53,573 nt of DNA from an uncultured Oscillospiraceae bacterium (GTDB taxonomy: Bacteria > Bacillota > Clostridia > Oscillospirales > Oscillospiraceae): positions 1-53,573 of the forward strand of contig CANQBA010000021.1 in assembly GCA_947589545.1 (NCBI GenBank), given 5' to 3'. How positions within the stretch are numbered: position 1 is the stretch's first letter; every line of letters begins with the position of its first letter. Made by a program: the position numbers and the translations under genes. Under the pieces are notes generated by a model. It ran no database searches. It worked only from the letters and a program-made list of their open reading frames with translations, and was not told where the DNA came from. Of the stretch, positions 47,286 through 53,573 are shown piece after piece.

Positions 47286-48590
47286 TCAGCGGTCTTTGTA
47301 GATCTCCCTGACGGACCGCTCCACGTCCCGGTAGATCCGTTCCGGCTCCAGGGTGGTGAAGCGCCCGTGGTCGTAGAGGATTCTGCCGTCCACCACGGTC
47401 ATTACCACGTCGCTTCCCTGGGCCGAGCTTGTCATCAGCGCCAGCGGGTCGAGGCAGGGGCGCATGTGGGGCCCCGCCAGGGAGACGGCGGCGATGTCGG
47501 CCTTTTTCCCCACGCGCAGCTCCCCCGTGTCCTCCCGCCCCTGGGCCCGCGCGCCGTTGACCGTGGCCATTCTCAGGGCCTCGGCGGGCGTCAGGGCGGT
47601 GGGGTCGCCGGCCTTGCCGCAGTGGATCAGGGAGGCCAGATGAAGCTCCTCCAGCATATTCAGATTGTTGTTGGAGGCCGCGCCGTCGGTGCCCAGGGCC
47701 ACGTTGATTCCGCCGTCCAACAGCTTCCGCACCGGAGCAAAGCCGCTGCCCAGCTTCATGTTGCTGGAGGGACAGTGGACGGCGGAGACGCCGTACTTTC
47801 TCATGAGCGCCCTGTCCTCCTCCGTCACCCAGACGCAGTGGGCGGCGAAGGCGCGGGCATCAAAGGCGCCCAGCCCGGCAAACCACCTGGCCGGGGTGAC
47901 GCCGTACTTTTCCACGCACTCGTCATGCTCCTTTTTCGTCTCGGACATGTGGATGTGCAGGTTTCCGTCCCGCTCCCGCACCAGGGCGGCGTAGTATTTC
48001 ACCACCGGCGCGGTGCAGGTGTACTCCGCGTGGACGCAGAAATCCACCTTCAGCCGCCCGTTTCCGGCGTTGTGGTACCGGTCAAAGAGGGCCAGGGACT
48101 CCCGGATCCGGAAGTTCTCCTCCACGGGCTCGGCGGGGTCGAAGCACTGCACCGGGCGGCAGATGTTGGCCTTGATGCCGCTTGCCAGCACCGCCTCCGC
48201 CGTCTCCCCCGGCTCCATATACATATCCGTAAAGGAGGTGGTGCCGGTGGAGAGCATCTCCAAAAGCGCCAGCTCCGACCCGGCTCGGATCATGGCGGGC
48301 GTCAGCCTGTCCTCGATGGGGAACACGGCGTCAAAAAGCCAGCTCTGCAGGGGCAGGCCGCTGCCCACGCCTCGCAGGAGCGTCATGGGCGTGTGGGTAT
48401 GGGCGTTCACAAGGCCGGGGATCAGCACGGTCCCGGCCATATCCCGCGTCTGGTCGTAAACGGCGGCCGGTTTTTCGGCGCCGATGTAGTCGATGGTGTC
48501 CCCGTCAACGCCCAGGTACCCCTCGGGGATGTAGGAAAATCCGGCGTCGGTGCTGTGCAGGATGCCGCCGTGGGCAAAAAGAAGCTTCAT
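47286..48590 (-). CDS. mtaD: 5-methylthioadenosine/S-adenosylhomocysteine deaminase
   Basis: 434 residues. Metal site: PGLVNAHTHTP (HxH), FCVHAEYTCTA, LHIHMSETKKEHDE, AAHCVWVT, LGTDGAASNNNLNM, all of the MtaD/TrzA amidohydrolase group. It deaminates methylthioadenosine, adenosylhomocysteine or adenosine to inosine forms. Next to a purine nucleoside phosphorylase that can split methylthioinosine or inosine, and near ahcY, so one pathway. Confidence 0.93.
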   Translation of the reverse strand: MKLLFAHGGILHSTDAGFSYIPEGYLGVDGDTIDYIGAEKPAAVYDQTRDMAGTVLIPGLVNAHTHTPMTLLRGVGSGLPLQSWLFDAVFPIEDRLTPAMIRAGSELALLEMLSTGTTSFTDMYMEPGETAEAVLASGIKANICRPVQCFDPAEPVEENFRIRESLALFDRYHNAGNGRLKVDFCVHAEYTCTAPVVKYYAALVRERDGNLHIHMSETKKEHDECVEKYGVTPARWFAGLGAFDARAFAAHCVWVTEEDRALMRKYGVSAVHCPSSNMKLGSGFAPVRKLLDGGINVALGTDGAASNNNLNMLEELHLASLIHCGKAGDPTALTPAEALRMATVNGARAQGREDTGELRVGKKADIAAVSLAGPHMRPCLDPLALMTSSAQGSDVVMTVVDGRILYDHGRFTTLEPERIYRDVERSVREIYKDR

Positions 48591-48599
48591 AGTCGCACC

Positions 48600-49439
48600 T
48601 CACAGATGGGAAAGGATGTCCCGGACATAGGCGGTAAAGGGCTTTTCGATGGCGTTGGCCGTCTCGATGACCTCCTCGCTGGTCAGCGGGACCGGCAGGA
48701 TGCCGGCGGCCATATTGGTCATGACGGACAGCGCCAGCACAGGCAGGCCGCAGTGGGCGGCGGTCAGCGCCTCGGTGACCGTGCTCATCCCCACGGCGTC
48801 GCCGCCCAGGGCACGGATGGCCCGGATCTCCGCCGGCGTCTCGTACTGGGGCCCCGGAGAAAACCAGTAGACGCCCTCGTGGACGGTGAGAGGCGAGCGC
48901 TCCGCCAGCTCCAGCGCCAGCCTTCGGAGGGACGGCGTGTATGCCGAGCCCATATCGAAAAAGCGCGGCCCGAACTCCTCCACGTTGGCTCCCCGCATGG
49001 GCGAGCCCAACGTGAGCTTGATATGGTCGGAAATGACCATGATATCTCCCGGCTGATAGCTCAGATTCACCGCCCCGGCGGCGTTGGTAAGCAGGAGCGC
49101 CCGGATCCCCAACAGCTTCAGCACCCGCACGGGGATAGCCAGCTGCTCGAAGTCGTACCCCTCGTAGTAGTGGAACCGGCCGGACATGCACACCACCTTT
49201 TTCCCCGCCACGGCGCCGAAAAGCATCTGGCCGGCGTGGCCCACGGCGGTGGAGCGCAGGAAGTTGGGGATCTGGACATACGGCACCACCACGGGATCTT
49301 CAAGCTCCCCGGCAAAATGCCCCAGCCCGGAGCCCAGGATGATCCCGATCTCCGGCCTGTCCCCGAACCGCTCCAGGAGATAATCGGCGGATTTTTTGTA
49401 ATCGTCAAAGGTATAGGTCATTTTTTCGCTCCTTTTCAC
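48600..49439 (-). CDS. punA: Purine nucleoside phosphorylase, trimeric class
   Basis: 279 residues (start also possible at the MTYTFDDY Met). Motifs GSGLGHF (phosphate site), GRFHYYEGYD, LTNAAGAVN, GVYWFSPGPQYETPAEIR, GMSTVTEAL, MTNMAAG. It splits inosine or guanosine (or methylthioinosine) with phosphate. Nine bases before mtaD, so one transcript. Confidence 0.93.
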   Translation of the reverse strand: MKRSEKMTYTFDDYKKSADYLLERFGDRPEIGIILGSGLGHFAGELEDPVVVPYVQIPNFLRSTAVGHAGQMLFGAVAGKKVVCMSGRFHYYEGYDFEQLAIPVRVLKLLGIRALLLTNAAGAVNLSYQPGDIMVISDHIKLTLGSPMRGANVEEFGPRFFDMGSAYTPSLRRLALELAERSPLTVHEGVYWFSPGPQYETPAEIRAIRALGGDAVGMSTVTEALTAAHCGLPVLALSVMTNMAAGILPVPLTSEEVIETANAIEKPFTAYVRDILSHL

Positions 49440-49441
49440 TG

Positions 49442-49822
49442 TTATCGCTTCTTCTCCGCAAACTCATAGGCCTCTCTCAGCCAGCCCAGCAGCTCTTTGT
49501 CGATCTCCTCCGGCGAACCCACCAAAACATGGTGCGTCCAGCGGTTCGGCGCGGCCTCGGTGGAGGCGGCGATGCGCGGAGCGCAGACCGGGCGGCCCAG
49601 GCCGAAGGTGACCGTCAGGTACGGATCCGGCCTCTCGGCCCTGGGCCTCACCGGCAGGAACGACGCGCAGGCAAACAAATGCCGGTTCTTAAAGGATATC
49701 TGTGTTTTCCGCGCCTCGATTTTCGTGTCCGGAAATAACCGCGCGATCTCCCCCTCCAGCCGCTCATAGAGGGGCAGGGCCGCCATATGGCCGGAGAAGA
49801 ACAGCAAAACGTCGTCGGACAT
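49442..49822 (-). CDS. DUF5655-type protein
   Basis: 126 residues from ATG 49822. Start MSDDVLLFFSGHMAALPLYE, then FPDTKIEARKTQISFKNRH and RWTHHVLVGSPEEIDKEL. The DUF5655 pattern (K.QI.F). Function unknown. First gene of the operon with punA and mtaD. Confidence 0.8.
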   Translation of the reverse strand: MSDDVLLFFSGHMAALPLYERLEGEIARLFPDTKIEARKTQISFKNRHLFACASFLPVRPRAERPDPYLTVTFGLGRPVCAPRIAASTEAAPNRWTHHVLVGSPEEIDKELLGWLREAYEFAEKKR

Positions 49823-49856
49823 CCGCGCGCCTCCCTTTCGTCTTCGTTTGAAATCC

Positions 49857-49924
49857 ATTTTACTACACCCGGGCGCAAATCACAACAAAAATCTCTTTAC
49901 TTGCCCCCAAAAGGGTGCTAAAAT
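49857..49924. promoter_or_regulatory. Divergent promoters for the mtaD operon and ahcY
   Basis: Minus strand: TTGTGA (49880-49885), 17-base spacer, TAAAAT (49857-49862). Plus strand: TTTACT (49896-49901), 17-base spacer, TAAAAT (49919-49924). The two point away from each other with 10 bases between their -35 boxes. Confidence 0.7.
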
Positions 49925-49953
49925 TGGGTCAACAACGATATTTGGAGGCTCCC

Positions 49954-51201
49954 ATGAGTGAAATACGCGACATAAACCTGGCCCCCTCCGGCGAGAAGAA
50001 GATCGCCTGGGCCAAGCGCTACATGCCCCTTTTGAACTCCATCGAGGAGGATTTCCGGCGGGATCGGCCCTTTGCGGGCCTGAAAATGACCGTCTCCCTG
50101 CACCTGGAGGCCAAATCCGCCGTGCTGTGCCGGGTGCTGATGGCGGGCGGGGCCGACTTACGTATCACCGGCTGTAATCCCCTGTCCACCCAGGACGACG
50201 TGGTGGCGGCGCTGGTCAGGGAGGGCGCCCAGGTTTGGGCCTGGTACGACTGCACCCAGGCCGAGTATGACCGCCATATGGCGGAGGCCCTGTCCTTCGG
50301 CCCCAACATCATCATCGACGACGGCGGGGATCTGGTGAGTATGCTCCACCGGCAGCTGCGGCCCCTGCTCCCCGGCGTTATCGGCGGCTGTGAGGAGACG
50401 ACTACCGGCATCATCCGGCTCCACGCCATGGCCCGGGAGGGGGCCCTTCAATTCCCCATGCTCACCGTCAACGACGCCCGGTGCAAGCACTTCTTCGACA
50501 ACCGCTACGGCACCGGCCAGTCGGTGTGGGACGGCATCAACAGGGCCGCCAATCTGGTAGTGGCCGGCAAGAACGTGGTGGTGGCCGGGTACGGCTGGTG
50601 CGGCCGGGGCATCGCCCTGCGGGCCAAGGGGCTGGGCGCCAGGGTCACGGTGACGGAGGTGGATCCCGTCAAGGCTCTGGAGGCCATGATGGACGGCTAC
50701 GAGGTCAAAACCATGGACGAGGCCGCCCTGTACGGCGATCTCTTTGTCACCTCCACCGGCTGCTGCAAGGTCATCACCGACAGGCATTTTGAAAAGATGA
50801 AGGACGGGGCCATTTTGTGCAACGCCGGCCACTTCAACGTGGAGGTGGACGTGGATTGGCTGGAGCGCCATGCCATTTCCCAAAGCGAGGGCCGTACCCC
50901 GGTGACCCGCGGCTACACCCTCCCCAACGGCAGGACGCTTTTTGTCCTGGCGGAGGGCCGGCTTGTGAATCTGGCCTCCGGCGACGGTCACCCGGTGGAG
51001 ATCATGGATATGTCCTTTGCCATCCAGGCCCTGGCCGCCCGGTACATCGCCGATCACCGGGACTCCCTCCCCGCCGGCGTTTTGGCCATCCCCGACGAGC
51101 TGGATTATGACGTGGCCCGCCGGAAACTGCGGGCCGAGGGCCTTTCTATCGACACCCTCACCCCCGAGCAGGAGAAATATCTGGACTCCTGGGCCATATG
51201 A
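49954..51201 (+). CDS. ahcY: Adenosylhomocysteinase
   Basis: 415 residues from ATG 49954 after GGAGG; the longer frame lacks a site. Motifs: VSLHLEAKSAVLCRVL, GGCEETTTGIIRLHAMA, NDARCKHFFDNRYGTGQS, VVAGYGWCGRGIALRAKG (NAD site), ATSTGC-like VTSTGCCKVI, ending EQEKYLDSWAI. The short type, without the insertion of long forms, as in Thermotoga and archaea. It splits adenosylhomocysteine. A role with the inosyl form is possible given mtaD next door. Confidence 0.92.
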   Translation: MSEIRDINLAPSGEKKIAWAKRYMPLLNSIEEDFRRDRPFAGLKMTVSLHLEAKSAVLCRVLMAGGADLRITGCNPLSTQDDVVAALVREGAQVWAWYDCTQAEYDRHMAEALSFGPNIIIDDGGDLVSMLHRQLRPLLPGVIGGCEETTTGIIRLHAMAREGALQFPMLTVNDARCKHFFDNRYGTGQSVWDGINRAANLVVAGKNVVVAGYGWCGRGIALRAKGLGARVTVTEVDPVKALEAMMDGYEVKTMDEAALYGDLFVTSTGCCKVITDRHFEKMKDGAILCNAGHFNVEVDVDWLERHAISQSEGRTPVTRGYTLPNGRTLFVLAEGRLVNLASGDGHPVEIMDMSFAIQALAARYIADHRDSLPAGVLAIPDELDYDVARRKLRAEGLSIDTLTPEQEKYLDSWAI

Positions 51202-51244
51202 CCCCTTTATTTCCATAGAAAACACGGTTGGGGAGGCGCGTTTT

Positions 51245-51562
51245 ATGCTGATCTATTCTGTCATCATGCTTCTGGCGGCGGCGCTTTTGTCAGCCTTCAG
51301 CATCGCGATCTATAAGGGCAGGACTGACCTTATTCACGACTACCACCAAAGCAAGGTCACGGATAAAGCCGCTTACGGGAGGGCCTTCGGCAAGGCTCTG
51401 GCCGTCGTGGCCCTGGCCCCGCTGGTCAGCGGCGTCATCGGCCTATTCGCCGCGTCCCGCCCGCTTCGGCTGACCGCCGTGGCGGCGCTGATCGTCTGCC
51501 TGTGCCCCGGCATCGGCTGTCTCGTCGCGGTGCAGAGGAAATACAACAAAGGCGTGTTCTGA
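51245..51562 (+). CDS. DUF3784-type membrane protein
   Basis: 105 residues, start ATG 51245 after GGGGAGGCGCGTTTT. MLIYSVIMLLAAALLSAFSI, a KGRTDLIHDYHQSKVTDK turn, then two more hydrophobic segments. The pattern (a helix, I.DYH, helices) is that of DUF3784. Function unknown. Follows ahcY on the same strand. Confidence 0.75.
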   Translation: MLIYSVIMLLAAALLSAFSIAIYKGRTDLIHDYHQSKVTDKAAYGRAFGKALAVVALAPLVSGVIGLFAASRPLRLTAVAALIVCLCPGIGCLVAVQRKYNKGVF

Positions 51563-51617
51563 AAGGCCGCTGTGCGGCGGAAGCGCGCTTTTGACGGCGG
51601 TTGTTAACGCGCGTTGC

Positions 51618-51646
51618 TTGCGGCAACGGGCAGATTTGCTTACAAT
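51618..51646 (+). promoter_or_regulatory. Promoter of the HTH gene
   Basis: TTGCGG (51618-51623), 17-base spacer, TACAAT (51641-51646). About 30 bases before the start codon of the HTH gene. Confidence 0.6.
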
Positions 51647-51677
51647 GGGGGTGACAACAGAAAGGAGGTCGTCCCCA

Positions 51678-52187
51678 ATGCTCAGGGAAAACATCAAAAA
51701 CATCAGAAAATCAAAGGGACTTTCTCAGCAGGAGCTTGCCGTCAAGCTGAATGTGGTGCGGCAGACCGTTTCCAAATGGGAGCAGGGACTGTCGGTACCC
51801 GACGCGGATATGCTGATTGACCTGTCGGACGCGCTGGAAACACCCGTAAGCACCCTGCTGGGCGAGACGGTCGCCGAGGCGGAAGCCGCCAGCCTGAAGG
51901 CCATCTCCGAAAAGCTGGAGGTGATCAACTTGCAGATGGCACAGCGAAAAACCGCGTGGAGAAAAGTCCTCCACTGGATGTTCATCTTCATCAGCCTTGC
52001 CGTCACGGCGGCGTTTGTGGTCTTGTTTTTTCTGAAAAGTCCCTATCTGGAATGGGATTACAGCGCCCCTGAAACGGCGTTTCTGGGCGTTCTGATCCAC
52101 GCTTTGGAGTGGGCGTTTGTCAGAGCCGCGCCGCTGGTACTGACCGGCGCGATCATTGGGATCTTCCTGACAAGGAAGAAAGCGTAA
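51678..52187 (+). CDS. Xre-type HTH protein with membrane segments
   Basis: 169 residues from ATG 51678 after GGAGGTCGTCCCCA. HTH KNIRKSKGLSQQELAVKLN, VVRQTVSKWEQGLSVPD in the first 60; two hydrophobic segments later (WMFIFISLAVTAAFVVLFF and LVLTGAIIGIFLT). Membrane-bound HTH regulators of this layout are common in clostridia. Target unknown. Confidence 0.85.
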   Translation: MLRENIKNIRKSKGLSQQELAVKLNVVRQTVSKWEQGLSVPDADMLIDLSDALETPVSTLLGETVAEAEAASLKAISEKLEVINLQMAQRKTAWRKVLHWMFIFISLAVTAAFVVLFFLKSPYLEWDYSAPETAFLGVLIHALEWAFVRAAPLVLTGAIIGIFLTRKKA

Positions 52188-52266
52188 GACGGCGGGCCGG
52201 CCGGGTGTCCGGCCCGTACAGGCGCGTTGTACATAATGTGTCGGGAATTCGTAACCGGTTCCGTAG

Positions 52267-52312
52267 GGGCCGATGACCACATCAGGCCCACAGCAGGGCC
52301 GATGACCACATC
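52267..52312. repeat. Two copies of a 17-bp palindrome-like repeat
   Basis: GGGCCGATGACCACATC at 52267-52283 and 52296-52312, 29 bp apart; the second continues as CATCGGGCCC, so it can fold on GGGCCGATG/CATCGGCCC. Similar short palindromic repeats are seen many times in some Oscillospiraceae genomes. Confidence 0.75.
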
Positions 52313-52864
52313 GGGCCCAGCACAACCGGACAGCCCCCGACAACGGCGACGGCCGCCGCGAACCTTCCCCCCCCTGTACAAAAACGCGGCGGCCGGAGAG
52401 CGGCGGCGGCAACGCTTTGCCGACGCCGCCAATTCGAGCGACCGGGGCCGACCGGGGCCAGCGCGGCGGAACACGCCCGGACGCCACACAGCCCAAGGGC
52501 CGCAGGGGCCACGGACGGCCCGGGCGCGGAATAAGCCCGCGCGGGGGGCGCGTCAGCAGGCCCCGACCGGGGAAAAAGCCAACAAAACAGCAGAGAACGG
52601 GCGGGGCCGTGAGGGGGGGCCGCGCGGGCAACCGCTTTTGTGTCCGCGATAATAGAGCTTCCGGTTAGAAGCAGAGATTCCCGACACAGGCCGACTTCCG
52701 CACCGGCTATCATATCCCGCTCCTCTACCGTAAAAATTCTAAATTACTCAGTAAAGTACTGTTAAAGTATATATGACACCCGCTCTTGCACCATATTCGG
52801 TATGTTTTCCGGGTAATTGAACGGGTAAAGAGCGGGATACCGCAACATTTTGTGGCTCGCCTAC

Positions 52865-52967
52865 TTGACAGCCTCCGGATTTTGTGCTATACTGTGTATG
52901 CAATACTGGGAAAAGAGTACCCGGATAGCCCTCCTACAATACCCGGGGCCGACTACCCCGGGTTTTT
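52865..52967 (+). ncRNA. Candidate small RNA or leader with strong promoter and terminator
   Basis: TTGACA (52865-52870), 17-base spacer, TATACT (52888-52893). The transcript starting near 52900 ends at CCCGGGG-7-CCCCGGG (52942-52962) plus five T (52963-52967). About 68 bases with no good ORF. It is followed by an 11-bp tandem repeat. Confidence 0.6.
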
Positions 52968-52968
52968 G

Positions 52969-53033
52969 CTTTCCACGGCTTTCCCACGGCTTTCCCACGG
53001 GTTTCCCATGGCTTTCCTACGGCTTTCCAACGG
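52969..53033 (+). repeat. 11-bp tandem repeat (six units)
   Basis: Consensus CTTTCCCACGG. Units start at 52969 (10 bp), 52979, 52990, 53001, 53012 and 53023; two are exact, the others differ in one or two bases. Spacing of one helical turn suits binding of one protein along one face of the DNA. Confidence 0.8.
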
Positions 53034-53130
53034 GTTATCACCCGACTTTCCACAATGGGATTAATGCAGAACGTGAATTAATCCGGCCTATTCAGAAGCA
53101 GGGGCCAACCCGCGCGGGGCCGGGGGGCCG

Positions 53131-53421
53131 TCATTTGAACGGATACCATTCACCCGCGTAGTAGTCCGAGACGTATTCGACGCACGCTTGTTCAACGTCT
53201 GCTTGCGTGCACACGCCGGGGTATACGTCTATGCCGTGGGCTTGGGCGTGGCACTTGGAGCAGAGCGTTATCAGGTTTTCGGGGAAGTCCGAACCGCCCT
53301 CCCCGCGTGGAATGACGTGGTGAATTTGCAGAGTGTCGTGGCAACCGCACAGGGCGCATTGCCAGCCGTCGCGCCTGTAGACCGCCTTGCGCGCGCTGTT
53401 GGGTATGTTTGCTGATACCAT
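53131..53421 (-). CDS. HNH endonuclease
   Basis: 96 residues from ATG 53421 after AAAGGATGGAACAAC. Motif RRDGWQCALCGCHDTLQIHH, VIPRGEGGSDFPENLITLC, CHAQAHG is a compact HNH (CxxC ... HH ... N ... CxxCH). Small HNH genes often border phage terminase genes; here no such gene follows on the left, so it may mark the edge of another element to the right of the window. Confidence 0.88.
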   Translation of the reverse strand: MVSANIPNSARKAVYRRDGWQCALCGCHDTLQIHHVIPRGEGGSDFPENLITLCSKCHAQAHGIDVYPGVCTQADVEQACVEYVSDYYAGEWYPFK

Positions 53422-53573
53422 GTTGTTCCATCCTTTCTGGGCCTCCTTGGGCCTCACAGCCCTTGGAACACGGCGAGTCAAGGGCCGCCTTGCGGGGCGT
53501 AGCCTTTACCCTTGACCGACGTGTTACAATGGGATGGGGGCAAAGGGGGAACTCCGACGCGCAAGGGGGGGGG

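Larger units (their letters stand above)
52188..53130. other. Long intergenic stretch with short repeats, promoter and terminator
   Basis: No gene with a ribosome binding site was found. Open frames on both strands here are GC-biased, low in complexity and without starts that make sense. From left: the repeat pair 52267-52312, a GC-rich part (52320-52640) with no recognised feature, an AT-rich part (52720-52790), then a promoter with terminator and an 11-bp tandem array. Confidence 0.6.

Noticed and set aside
47367-49469. 700-codon open frame on the plus strand opposite mtaD and punA
   Set aside because: GC-driven shadow frame, full of Gly/Arg/His, no start signal; mtaD and punA on the minus strand have all catalytic motifs.
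51711-52631. 306-codon minus-strand frame over the HTH gene and the GC-rich intergenic part
   Set aside because: Low-complexity Pro/Arg sequence with no ribosome binding site and antisense to a clear HTH protein.
52227-52652. 141-codon plus-strand frame
   Set aside because: Covers the palindromic repeats and GC-rich DNA; Arg/Gly/Pro-rich composition and no start signal, so probably not coding.
52786-53064. 92-codon frame over the promoter and tandem repeat
   Set aside because: It runs across the promoter, terminator and repeat; the repetitive end (PRLSHGFPMAF) reflects the DNA repeat, not a protein.
1-53573. CRISPR array, tRNA or rRNA genes
   Set aside because: No regularly spaced long repeats and no tRNA-like cloverleaf or rRNA sequence were seen. 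The tandem units of 11, 12, 15 and 27 bp are too short or too close for CRISPR.

Overview
The window is most of an integrated tailed phage (about 1-42.3 kb) next to chromosomal DNA (about 42.3-53.6 kb). The host looks like a GC-rich clostridial Firmicute, probably of the gut Oscillospiraceae type. This rests on GGAGG ribosome binding sites, TTGACA-17-TATAAT promoters, a DUF4417/DUF2800/DUF2815/VapE/ArpU-type siphophage, an sdpR-sdpI pair and a trimeric-type purine nucleoside phosphorylase beside mtaD. No rRNA or tRNA gene was seen, so the taxonomic call is inference.

The prophage reads leftwards. From right to left: an immunity region (Cro-like gene 39.7 kb, divergent CI-like gene 40.2 kb, large serine recombinase 40.7-42.4 kb). 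Next is a long early operon (39.9-21.6 kb) with a membrane lytic transglycosylase, DUF2800 nuclease, sliding-clamp-like protein, DUF2815 ssDNA-binding protein, family A DNA polymerase, two DNA methyltransferases, a HAD-MazG fusion, VapE primase-helicase, VRR-NUC, SNF2-type helicase and an ArpU-like late activator. Then come the late genes: DUF4417, an accessory pair of ADP-ribosyltransferase-like proteins, terS, terL, a second accessory cassette (LRR membrane protein, ribbon-helix-helix protein, BRO antirepressor), portal, minor capsid, scaffold, major capsid, connectors, tail tube, chaperones, tape measure and a tail-tip protein cut by the left edge. Lysis genes and the left attachment site are outside the window.

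The most unusual points are: (1) a circularly permuted cytosine-5 methyltransferase; (2) a Dam-type methyltransferase whose start is out of frame with its body at a run of ten G, suggesting phase variation or programmed frameshifting; (3) two ADP-ribosyltransferase-like proteins sharing one N-terminal leader, each followed by a small lysine-rich protein; (4) a C-terminal domain shared by the BRO antirepressor and VapE; (5) paired TGTCCC boxes at a fixed distance from a -10 box, likely late promoters; (6) a 7-mer, GCTACAC, found 17 times on one strand of the phage and once on the other.

Right of the phage lie a tyrosine integrase with a small partner gene, tag, a chimeric gene joining a membrane-protein start to an integrase end, an anti-sigma/ECF sigma pair, sdpI-sdpR with a clear operator, and a purine/methyl-cycle cluster (mtaD, punA, DUF5655 on one strand; ahcY on the other). 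The right edge holds two candidate small RNAs (one at 47.2 kb, one at 52.9 kb), short repeats and an HNH endonuclease gene. Several recombinases in 4 kb mark 40.7-45 kb as an integration hotspot.
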